From Bugula neritina (lineage: Eukaryota > Bryozoa > Gymnolaemata > Cheilostomatida > Bugulidae), in NCBI GenBank assembly GCA_964035545.1, contig OZ037769.1, positions 10,609,133 to 10,673,132 of the forward strand: a stretch of 64,000 bases of DNA, in the 5' to 3' direction. Both the position numbers and the translations under genes were made by a program. This document shows, in pieces, positions 34,772 through 53,615 of the stretch (its first letter is position 1; the number at the start of each line of letters is the position of its first letter). The notes below the pieces were generated by a model that was not told the DNA's origin, did not search any database, and was given only the letters and a program-made list of their open reading frames with translations.

Positions 34772-35091
34772 AGAGTGGTGATTTTAGAGCATGAGAACTC
34801 ATTATGCCACGTCTGTGTCTCGAGTTTATAAAAGTTATAAAAGGAAACTTTTGTTATTTTATTCTTTTTTGTTACTTTATGTGTACATTTTTTTAGTTTT
34901 GTTTATTGGTATAGTTCTTAAAAAAATGTGTTTAAAGACTATACCAAAAAGCAAAACTAAAAGAAGGTACATGTAAAATAAAAACAAATAATACAATAAC
35001 ACAAGTAACAAAATTTTCCCTTTATAACTTATATAAACTTGCGGCACAGAACGCATAATAGCGATTTCTCATGTCCTAAAGTCGCCACTCT
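34772..35091. mobile_element. 320-bp foldback element (MITE-like) in unit 3
   Basis: The left end AGAGTGGTGATTTTAGAGCA pairs with the right end GTCCTAAAGTCGCCACTCT. Pairing continues through ATAAAAGGAAACTTTTGTTA / TAACAAAATTTTCCCTTTAT to a centre near 34920-34950 (GGTATAGT / ACTATACC). Nearly the whole element is an imperfect hairpin with ~150-bp arms. It is absent from the same position in units 1 and 2. No clear target duplication was found. Confidence 0.7.
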
Positions 35092-36129
35092 AGATATCAA
35101 TCACCTCTGGTTTATAGAGATAGCGTTAGAACATTTCAGTGGGAACTCACATAATTATTAGCTTATAGTTAGTTAAAACATGCTGCAAATGGTTCATGCT
35201 AATAGTGAGAGCTTGCAAAGTGTAAATATTAAAGTTTCAATGATGAATCAAACACTCATTTTCATAAAATATAAACTATGAGTTAGTGCCTTGTTGAATG
35301 CAATCACCAATCACACTAAAAACATACTAATGGCTCCCTTTATAACTCAGTAAATGAGTAAATCATGTATCAGGAGTTGCGTCTATAGTAAAGCTGTATA
35401 GTAATAACTTCATAAATAAACTCCACTAGTAATAGCATTGTCAGAAAAAATATATAAACTTATGTAATCTTGAGGAAATAAATACATAAATAACAGTTGT
35501 GTAGTAATAAAACTATTTTGAGTTGTTTCTATGCAGACAGATACTTAAAGGTGTAAGGAGGGAACATGGTGATGTATTTCTATATTTGGATATAAATGGG
35601 TACAGTTTAAATTTTAAAGGGTCAGACTCTACAGTCATTCGGAGTTATCTTCTCTTCTTATAAACTCGGGACCTTATCATTGCAGCTAGTTAATAGATCA
35701 TGTTCAACGTGTAAAATGGCTTCTTTATTTAGTTTAGTTGCTGCAAAAATAATTGAGAACTCTTAAGAAAGAATGGTTCAAATTTTCTTCACCAAACAGG
35801 GTGGCTCATTTGGCCCTTCCGCAATACATCCTGTTGGTGCACATAAATAGAAAAATGCAACATGCGATTCACAAACTACCAGTAAATATTTTGTTAACTC
35901 GATTGCCATTAACTGTCACCTTATTTGTTTCCCTGCCCATACCATGTTATAAATTGTGCTATGTCAGCCAAGGCATCTTGTAAACCTCGTAAACACACCA
36001 GTTTAGCTAGCTACAAGTATACTTGTAAGCTGCACTTCATGTTTGTTCTAGACTTGCCCCAACTGTGGTAAATAAAGTGCAAGAGTCATGACTAGTGCAG
36101 CCACTGTGTAGAAGTTATGTCAGCTATAT

Positions 36130-36275
36130 TCTCATATGGGTTCGAGTTTAAGGTTTGGAAAAATTTAGCATCAGTGTGCCGTTTATACCTACTTTTCCAT
36201 TTGTGCTCCTATTACCTATGCCTTTATTACCTGTGCCATTTTTACCACATCATTTTTACCTGTGCCATTTTTACC
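36130..36275. repeat. GTGCC-type foldback repeat, copy g (right half)
   Basis: Only the core end (GGTTTGGAAAAATTTAGCAT) and the right arm words remain, the latter duplicated (CATTTTTACC at the end, twice). A further weak fragment lies near 47675-47705. Confidence 0.55.
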
Positions 36276-36967
36276 TGTTGTAAACACTAAACAGGGCTGC
36301 TGAAAGCAAAGAACACCAAATTTTTAAGATGCTATTATGACAGGGTAGCATAGTGCTGAAAGTAGTCAAGTGGAAATTAATAGTAAAGGGCAACTTTAAA
36401 TAACATTCTGCTCTAAGTGAAATGTGATTACCCCTTCTCACCCCTTCCTGGATACTCTATTCTAGTTAGGAACTCTTAATTTCATAAAGTAACATGCACT
36501 TCTCATTGGAACCACGTCATGTTAAAGTAGAAAATCTTTTCAACTTCTGTTGCAGCATAACACTGCAGTATAGCTACTGTCAAGGCAAGGTGACCACGTG
36601 CTTCTACATCCAATTATAATACAATAACATTCCACAGTTAAGTGCTATGTTGTGTAGATTACTTCATCCTACTAGCAACTACTGATATCATATATGCAAA
36701 TTGATAGCATATACTTATGTCATTTGACAGTTCTCTGTCACGTTGAGTGAGGGATCTACTAGTAGCTAATCATACTGCATCAAGCTCTCTCCGTAACTCC
36801 TTACTTTAGACAAGGTAGGTCATAGTGCTATCTTGTACCTACTGTGTCTGTAGCATATACTATATTGAGAAGATCATCCATATATGTTCACTAATTATTC
36901 TTTTTATGTTTACAATTAAAGCAAAAGGTAAATGATAATCTCTAGTCTTTTATTTTATAAATATCGA

Positions 36968-37115
36968 CATGCATGTTCTCAAATATACATATGCATGTAC
37001 TCAAATATATACATATGCATGTTCTCAAATATACATATGCATGTACTCAAATATATACATATGCATGTACTCAAATATACATATGCCTGTTGTCAAATAT
37101 ACATACATGTATGTC
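36968..37115. repeat. Alternating 21/23-bp minisatellite
   Basis: Units of CATATGCATGTACTCAAATA alternate with a version carrying an extra TA and TTCTC for TACTC, giving a ~44-bp dimer period over about 148 bp. Confidence 0.8.
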
Positions 37116-37261
37116 TGTATTCAAATAGTCAGGTATGCATATTGCTTATTTGTATACCAGTAATCACAATGAATGGTGACTTGACCAGTGAATAAGGTAC
37201 TCTCCCTACAGTACTGGCCTAACTGCTGATCTAGCTGTGCTGAACAACCAGTAGGTACTGT

Positions 37262-37365
37262 ACTAACAGTACTGTTCAGCTGTGCTGGTCCAACTGTGCT
37301 GGTCCAACTGCGCTGACCCAACTGTGCTGGTCCAACTGTGCAGGTCCAACTGTTCTGGCTCAACA
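37262..37365. repeat. 14-bp minisatellite (CTGTGCTGGTCCAA)
   Basis: About six units with point changes; related CTG-rich words extend on both sides. No coding potential is supported. Confidence 0.75.
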
Positions 37366-37694
37366 GTTCCCTTCTAACAAGGCTGGCCCAAAACCACTGA
37401 AATGACAGTTCTGAACTAACGGCACTAGTTTATTGAAAAAACCTTTCAGTTGTTTTGCTCAGCTTCTAAACTAAATGCTCAAACAAAAGTATAAGTATTT
37501 TGAACTACAGCAAACGTTACTAACATAAAAGTGTATGCTCTGAAAATTCAAAACCAAACTAAGGGAAAAATATATACTTCCGCACCTATTATATAGCAAA
37601 TATTCTACAGGCTTCCCATAATCCTCCAGTATATTACTGCTCATTTGAGCTATCTCTCTTTTCCTTTTATTTTCTTTTATTTGTATCATTCTGC

Positions 37695-37762
37695 TAGTGT
37701 GTGTGTGTGCGTGTGTGTGTGTGTTTGTGTGTGTGCGTGTGTGTGTGCGTGTGTGTGTTTGT
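37695..37762. repeat. (GT)n microsatellite
   Basis: GT repeat with scattered C and T interruptions. Confidence 0.9.
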
Positions 37763-38312
37763 ACAGTAGGTTGTAGTTATTATGTTAGTGCAAACTATAA
37801 GATATCAAACTATAATGATAAGAAACTATACTTGCTCAGCTCATGACATAATCTTCAATGTTAATAGACTAACTGGGAGGTTGCTATGTAAGAGCAAGAA
37901 TTTGCTGTGTGCAGTCCATAGAATAGAACTAAGCTGCAATCGGTTCAACAATGTGAACTATACTTTAAATTTAAACACCTGAATCTCTGTATTTAATAAA
38001 ACAATGATGAACATTAGTTTAACTCTTGGCAATTAAAAACTTATAGAAAGCCTTAGGTTTATTATTTTAGTATAAAGGCTATAAAATAAAAACTAAACTA
38101 TGTTTATTTTGGTAGCATATTAAGAAGTTGTTGATACAAAGAAAAAGCTTTCACCAACCCCACTCTAACTTTTAAATTCTTCTTTTCCTTTGACTAACAT
38201 GACGATTATGAGTCATGAGAGAGAACTATAAATTATATAAAATGTGCAACTGAAATGATATATGATGTTCTGACATGAATTATCATGTTTTAGATTGAAG
38301 TTTGGAGGAAAT

Positions 38313-45666
<7,354 letters not shown>

Positions 45667-45755
45667 TACTTAAAACCAAACATAAGATTGTGTGTTAGAT
45701 TTTTTAGTTTCCAATTTTTGCATACATGCATTCTGATTACATGATAATATTAAAA

Positions 45756-45761
45756 AATAAA
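45756..45761 (+). terminator. Candidate polyadenylation signal of the UNC93-like gene
   Basis: AATAAA 90 nt downstream of the stop codon. Confidence 0.55.
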
Positions 45762-48700
45762 ACAAATTATATATTTCTGAAGTTTTAAGGAGTTGTGCTA
45801 ACTTATGTATTTTTAAGTAATAATATGACTCTCCTTAATATGCATCAAATAAAAAAGCTCAGAAAACCATTGTTTCATAAAGCCTACAAAACTGGGCACC
45901 AACTATATATTCTAGTATCTTTAGAAATTTGTGGTTGTGCCCCTTTTCTAAGTAATTAATGAGGGTTGTATGATTTCTTTGGCATTATTATGTTACCAAA
46001 ACATTTATCAAGTGCTGTGCCTGAGTTGTGTTCTCGTGAAAACCTAAGATCAATCAAAACTTTAAAACAAGTTTAAAATTTAGAAAGAGAAACAGGAATA
46101 TTGAGATTACACAATAAAGCAACAACTAGCTATCTAGCATGATAACTCCTTACACCTCATGACACTGATTTATACAACGTATAAGCGGCAACATAAAAAA
46201 AACATTTTCTTTATAACACATATATTCTAACAATAAATGTTCCATGTTATTCCTATTTCTGAATATATCTGTACAACTTGTTTATGAATAATGATAACTG
46301 CCTATAACATGATAGTCCAAGGTCTTATTGACAGAAGATTTTGCTAAACCAGCATAAAATTTAATAGGAGCAATTAAAAATAAATTTAGACAGATATATT
46401 TCAAACGTGATATATATTTATTTAACAACTACCATAACAGCATTAAGGTTAAGTTTTTCCCTGGTTTGCTGCAAAGTTTGTAAAATTTGTAAATTTTATT
46501 AATCTACAAAAATCTGCTCTAAAGCTGCCTGTATAAAGCAAATTTCTGCAGTGAGCTTTACAGGAAATTGACCAAAGTAGTGTGCTTCCATGTGCAAACA
46601 CAGTGTCTAGCTCCAGCAGTTCAACTCAACTCTACATGGTTCAGTCAGAGCTGTAGAAACTGCATGCACATAGGTGAAAACTTTTTGTCACTTTTGTGTA
46701 AAACATTAACTAGACAATTAATTTATTTTCTCACAAAATTAATTACGTGCATCTAAATCATTATAATATCAATGTTACAGTATTGATGGCAGTGATCACC
46801 ACAATATAGAGCAGCGTGTGAACATTGGCAGCTGACATTAGCTGAGCCTTTTTCCATAAAGCCAACGTTTAGTTAAAGAAATAACAAGCCATAAGCTGCA
46901 GGTAGCTATAATATAACCAAGTCTTGATGCAGTGACGTCATAAAGCTGTGAGCTGATCACAGCAAACAGACATGTTATTAGTTTATTTTTGATAGGATTG
47001 GTATTATGTGGTACCAATCAGTATCCAGGCTTTGGTGGTAAAACTAGCATTATACCATACTATGTATGTAGAAGTTCAAACATTATATTCAAGAAATATA
47101 TCTTGAAAAGGAATAATAATTGTGAAATAAAAATGTTTGCTGTTAAAGAGTTTTTATTATTCATACCTAGAACTTAGCATAAGACAGAGAGTTAGAAAGC
47201 TAGAACATTATTTGACTTTGTATGTCAGTATTTATAATATAATACTTATACGTAGTATTTCAAAAGGGAAAAAAATTAGGCTATATAAATTTATTTACTG
47301 TGCTAACTAGTTTCAGCTTGTAGAGCTCAAAATTAGTTGAATCCTTTATTTAATTATCTCCCATTTAATGTTTCCCAGTGAAAGTTATTTTTCAGTTACT
47401 ACTGTTTCTAGAAGAAAAGAAAACTCCTTGAAAGTGACTCAGCCGCAGCCAGAAATTACACCATAAACCTGGACAACTTTACAAGGAGAAGAAGAAACTA
47501 TTTCATGATTGCTTTAAGCTGTTCAAGTAACTTTTAAAAGCTAGATGGTTATTCTGCAATAAAGAACTTTTAGAAAAATACAAAAACTTTTTACGCCACT
47601 CACCTGTACAGCAGAGTTTTTGATTTCACTAAAATTATTTCAGATTCATCTTTTTCACAGCAATAAAATTCCCTGTGCCATTTCCACCTGCGCAATTTTT
47701 ACATAACGCCTTCATGAACTCATGCACTCAGCATACTGGAACCATTACACACAGCATAGCATAGAGAGAAACCCTGGAAACTACTCTATGCACAGTATTT
47801 CAGTAGAAAAGAGAAACTAAGAATACTGTAGACTTTGAGGTTTAAAGATGCGATTAGAATAATCAGAAAGTATATGAGTATTGATAAGCCTTGACAAGCC
47901 TTGACAAGTATTGATGAGTATTGATAGGTATTTATTGGTATTGATTTAGTGTCACATCATGGTTCATCTTTCTTGAAAGCAGCTGCAATGACTCTCACCA
48001 ACCGGCACCAAGCATAGACTTGGTTACTAGACAGGTTATAATGATGGCTATGACGCAAACAAATTAAGGCCGAAGGTGAAAAGCTTCAAACATTTCAAAC
48101 CTGCTTTTGCATTATAATACTTGAAAATAAATAATAGAGTAAATAACTGGATAAATTGAACTGCTTTTAATTGGGAGCTTAGAACATAGTTTCGGCTTAG
48201 TAACAAAGTTGGTCTAAACATAGGTTGCCTTATTAACATAGAATATATTTGTCAGCGTGCTATGCTAGCTTATTAGGGTTTAATATCTAGTGCATTTGGT
48301 TCATTGAATATAAATCTTGTTTGTCATTTCAAACGGAAAATTAGTTTCTTCAAAATTAAAACTAATCTACTCTCCCCGGCATAAGTATGACAACAAAAAT
48401 AATGGTATAATTATTTATTAATGCTCTCTATTCTAGTGCTTTCCATAATAGTAGTGTTTACTGCTTATTATTTACCTATATTATAAGCAATATATTATTT
48501 CATTATGCAAAGTATAGGTATTTAGAAATCACATTATGTATACAATCAACAGAAACTAACGTTAATTTGTTTATTTTCTATTTTAGCCTTCCATTACAAA
48601 CAGCTCATGTACACCAATTTGATAATGGAAAACCTGAATAACATTGTCAGCTATTAATATGGTCGATTGAACATAAAACTTATTAAATATGTAACCAGAA

Positions 48701-51700
48701 TACGTTCGAATGAATAAAATAAAACTAGCGTGTAAGTAAGGTATGTTATATCACCGACAAATCTTTGTGTATTTTTATTATATACAAATCATCAGTTATT
48801 AAATGATTTGAAGACGCATTGCACTGAATGGGAAGAACATCTCAACTCTTCAATCAAGCACTAGCCTTTGCACTTTATCTCTCGATTTATTCACAATTAG
48901 CTTAATTATTAGGGTTTTAGCTACAGATGGGCCAACATTTGGATAAACTCTAGTTTATCCAAATATTATTATGTTTCAAGTTAAAAATAGATGTGCATTA
49001 CTTTGTTATTATTATGCCTTATAGTTACCCATTCACCAAATTAAAGTATGAGTAAATTAGCGAATAAATAAGGAGGACATAAAAGCCCAATAATATTATT
49101 TATTTTGAATTTGTAGCATGGTAGGGTGCAGTGGTGAACTAATAGACTGTATCACTCCCTGATAGTTTTAATGCCACTTTTAGAAAGGACAGATTACCAA
49201 TTAACCTTGTTCACACTGCAGTCTACTCCTTAGCACGACCTTATAATGACTGGTTTACTCTTGTCCAATATAATATTGTGTAGTAAGATGGTAATTTTAT
49301 CGACATGCTGAGTGGGTCTACTGTATAATAATTAGTTGATGAATATGTCTAAGGAGATATGTGTCTGCTGTTATAATTTATGACTCGGCGGTTATTATCT
49401 CCTCGTACAAGTATGAATAAAGAATCACATTCTCGCCTACAAGCGAAAGTGTAAAATCAAGCTGTGATCTGAATTTAGAGCTACTTATAATGACCATCTC
49501 TCAACGTGTTGCTAAGTAACAACGTTGGTATTCGCCTACTTCTGCAGACTCGAAGAATAAATTCAAATGTCTCGAATGTGTGTATTTAACTTGTTTAACA
49601 AGTAGTGAAAGCCAAAGAAAACTACAAGTTAACTTAAAATATCAACTATAAGTAAACATTACAAGTCAACCTTAAAGTTCACCTGTAAGTTGATCTATAA
49701 GTTAACAAGTAAACAGCCTGTGTAACAAGATCTCATTCAAACTTTTCAGATATATTTTGGGTATTCTGAACTTTTGTTAGGATATTATAACAGTTTAAGC
49801 CTATTCTATGAGATAAGGTAATATTCTAAATTATGTGATGCTTTCTATTCTATTTTAGTTATGTGAATATTCACACAGCTTTACTAAATAAAGAATAGGA
49901 AAATGCTATGTTATTATAACGTGTTGGAGACAAGCTAAAGATCAGCTGTTATTATTTTCAGACAAACAGAAAGCTTGCATTTCAAAGTAAAACCCAACAT
50001 GAATTTAAATGCTACCTGTTTTAAAAGCATAATTAAATCAGAAATGTTATTTTCAAATAAAAGTCATTTGTTATTAGTTATTCTAATTACAAGAAATTTT
50101 TAGGAAAGGAATATTAGAAGTATTTTATATCGAGTTTTAACATTTTGTATTTAGTTTTAACCACAGAAAGTAGAATCAGTTTATTGCTACCTCTTAAACT
50201 TTTACAATCAGCAGATGAAAAACACAGCCTTGAAAAGCCAAAAGAAACAATACTTCTTTGTAATTTTGCTTGAAGACTTGAAGAACTAAAACTGAAACTC
50301 AAGAGGCGCAGGTTTATGGCCTTTATCCTAAGTGCAACACAATGTTATATAACACATGTAATACGATGTGAGAACTATATTTCACACTATTGACACCATA
50401 ATACCATTATTTCATTGGAATTACAATGTTTCTCTATACAACTCTCTACTTTGACAAATGGATATCTCATTTCATTTTTAGTAAATATTGTTTCAGTATA
50501 CAACCCAGCGGTGGGAGTTTCGCCTGAGATGAGCATTAAATGTAGATCTCACAGCTCACCACACAAAGAAAGTTAATCTGAAGCAAGACAGGCTAAATAT
50601 TAGTAACTTTCCAATGAATTACCTCTCTATTATGCACTGTAATGTAGTTGGGTTATTTTGAATAATTAGTGACACTTGTTAGTTCCATAGGAATACTTAT
50701 GATTGATGTAAATCTAAGTAAATACATTTTATTTAAATGTAATAAGTTGAAAGATATAATTATAAAGGTTGCACCAGCTGACTTTCAGTGACAATTGCTA
50801 GCAGCAGGCTAAGCGTTAATGTTTATTGCACATTTCTAGCTCTCCTTCCTCTCTACTCGAATTGTTAAATGAAGCAATAACAGGGTGATAGCACTTGATC
50901 ATGCCCTATCTCACTTCTGTTATTTCTGATCCTAAACCACTGTAGATTATCCGTTAAACTAATACATTCTATATGAAGCAATTTAGGGGTTTAGTACAGT
51001 GGGGTTCAGTCTGAGGGGGTTTACTTATGCCGCGTTTAACCAAGAATTCTAAGCTACATTTCTGTTTATATAAAGCGTCGGAATGAGACATGAAATACTA
51101 AAGCTCAGGCAATCGTAGTTCTCTCTGTTATTCCATAGAGATGCTTCAATAATTTGTCAACTGGGCCAAGATATGTTATTATGAAGCTATTTTCTCAAAG
51201 CTTGTTTGAGAAAATTGCCATTTCAACATAAAATAGCAGGTCTAATGTTGAGTACATTATGGTTGCTAGAATCAGGTTGATGGTAGGTGGGAGTGCATAC
51301 TGGAAGACTCGGCACACAATTGATTGGCTGATTGACTAATTTTTTCAATTATACCAACTATATACACACACGTTTTATTGCTAATTATTTGTTTGGGTAA
51401 TATTGATATATGATTTGATAAAACTTGCCTGCGCGAAAGAAAAAGAAACCAAGGTTAGGTCAGCACTTACTACTCTGCACACTGCACAGCATCACTATAT
51501 GGCATTTAAGAAAGATGGTTGCTGCTTGTTTAGCTATAAGGTAGTTTGAGAATGTGTATCGGATAGTTGTGGATATGCCGGAGAGCAGATCTTGTATACT
51601 AATAGAAGGAACAATTTAATCTCATCAAACTTCAAGGATATTAAATCCACGAGAGGTGTTACTTTTCATAGTACAACATAAATATAATCTTTTAACATAA

Positions 51701-53490
51701 TGAGATAACAAATTACATTTCCATTCATCGGTCATCATCAAAAAGTGCCAGCCATTTCTTTCTTTGCTTTTATAAACTTATTTATCTACATAATTAACTT
51801 TAATTATAATATTTGCTAATCAAAATGGCTTTAAATATTGACCTATTTAATTCATTTATTTAGTTGACTAGTTTGGTGACAGTTGGGGTATATGCATGCA
51901 GCCCGACCATCTATAGAGAAATTCAAAGCTTTCAGCTTAAATACAGGTAATTGTATTAATAAATGACATTAGTAATAGTTAATATACAAGTATAATCCTG
52001 TTGCAGTGCAAATGCAGCTACATTTAATTATACCCTCAGGGTGGACCACAGAGTGTGCTGTGGAACAATAAGTAATGAGGGCATTACATTTACACTCTCT
52101 TAGTTTCTTTTAAAATGATTAGAATCCCAGGCTATAAAATTCCTTCTTGACTGATTCTATCTACCATGCTATCTTAAATAAATTATTAAATAATTAATTC
52201 AATTGTTTGCCAAGCTGACTGGTTTCACAGCTTGCCTTTTCCTGAAATATGATTAAATTAGCTAATAGTTTGTGTTCCATGCCATTCCTAGCTTATAAGA
52301 TGTTATCTCTGAGATATTAATTTAATGTTGACAAATTATAGCATGCCAATGGCAGATCACCTCCAGTAGTTTCATAACAAATTATAGACTATACTGTATG
52401 AGATAAATATCAGTTTATGGTGAATAAATTTGCAGCACGGCCAACAACTCAAACTGATCAGTACACGTTGTTTCTGTGTGTTACAGCATGGCTGTGATGT
52501 AACAGGCCTAACAAACAGCAGGGTTTCACATGGCTTTATCAACTTTTTTCAGTCTCGCCAATTCACAAAACCAGCAAACACAGGAGCTATACTATCTTTA
52601 ACATCTTTCACAGCCAGGATGCAATAAGAAAGCCAAAGCTTTGAAACTGGCTACAACAGCCAGCTACAAAGCTTTCTTATTAAACCCTGATAGCCAGTTA
52701 CAAAGCTTGTGTTGGAAGCTACTGTATTACCAAGCTATACGATGCTTATCAGAGTGGTAAAGAGCCTACAATACGTTCACCATATCACAATACCTAATTG
52801 AGAATTTATTTTCAGACTCGATTTAATCTTAGCTTGCTGGCGGCAAATGCTGAAGTGATAAAAATACTATCTCATCCTTGCTCATTATAGAGATCTTTCA
52901 AGATTTTCAGGGTATTAGTCCGAAGTTAAACCGGCCTTTACTTGGCCAGTAGCAAAACTATGTTTCATTATTACTTCTGCTCCCTCATTGCCTATGTAAA
53001 AAATTGGGATGAACTTGATGTAACCATCACAGCTTGCATGACATAGCTGATGAGCATTTAACCTGTTCCCAATCAGTTTTGCATTGTTACTGGACAAAAC
53101 CTTTGTTAGATGGAAAAGTTCAAAGTTAAGCACCCAGAGTGCTCATTATTTTTAAAATTATGGACCTCTGATCAATGTGGTGTATGTATAAGCGCTACTA
53201 TTAAATGACAAAAGTTGTGTACCACAATAAAATGTCCTTAAATGGCAGGATAATATTGTGAGCAATTTATAGAAAATCATTATCTTTTGTAGAATCTGCT
53301 AGGATCAATTGCTATAATTTATTAGGCGATTGTCTACGTAAACTGCACTTTGCTTTAAACTGAATGCTTAACAACTTACATGATGGCTTAAAGACTTTAG
53401 AAATTCTTAGCTATCTAGAACTTATAAACATACCCGTTACCAGCTAATAAGCTACCAACACCTAATAACTATACAATAGCTATTATTGCA
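45762..53490. other. 7.7-kb gene desert upstream of the homeobox gene
   Basis: I looked for splice-bounded conserved protein segments on both strands and recognised none. Small ORFs (46568, 46989, 48048, 50114, 52430, 52915) have no recognisable domains and AT-driven composition. A stretch at 47411-47464 following CTGTTTCTAG would read RKENSLKVTQPQPEITP and a stop. It could be an unrecognised last exon, but nothing connects to it. The region may hold distal regulatory sequence for the homeobox gene. Confidence 0.45.
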
Positions 53491-53570
53491 TAATGACTAC
53501 TTCGTCCAATCAGACCGTCTCACCGCATTGCTACATATATATAAGACGGGAAAGCAGAATTTCAGATCCT
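53491..53570 (+). promoter_or_regulatory. Candidate promoter of the PRD-like homeobox gene
   Basis: A CCAAT-like word (GTCCAATCAGA) at about 53495-53505 is followed by a TATA box (CATATATATAAGAC) at about 53533-53546, some 70-80 bp before the start codon at 53616. The spacing implies transcription starting near 53570, with a short 5' UTR. This is one of the few places in the window with a recognisable core promoter. Confidence 0.55.
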
Positions 53571-53615
53571 CTCGAAAAGTGTAACGGAGAAGTTTCTGGC
53601 TAAAAGTTTCTAGTC

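Larger units (their letters stand above)
27960..36280. repeat. Unit 3 of tandem array, expanded and disrupted
   Basis: Homologous to the left ~3.9 kb of units 1 and 2, but more than 8 kb long. Extra length comes from the 160-bp satellite (28.45-30.66 kb), the 9-bp inverted satellite (31.4-32.2 kb), a hAT insertion (32338-34014) and a 320-bp foldback element (34772-35091). The array ends near 36280, after the microexon-like sequence and a foldback remnant. Confidence 0.85.
36280..38312. other. Intergenic region upstream of the UNC93-like gene
   Basis: No exon recognised. It contains three simple-sequence arrays listed separately. The 5' UTR and promoter of the UNC93-like gene should lie near its right end, but no core promoter element can be pointed to. 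Confidence 0.5.
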
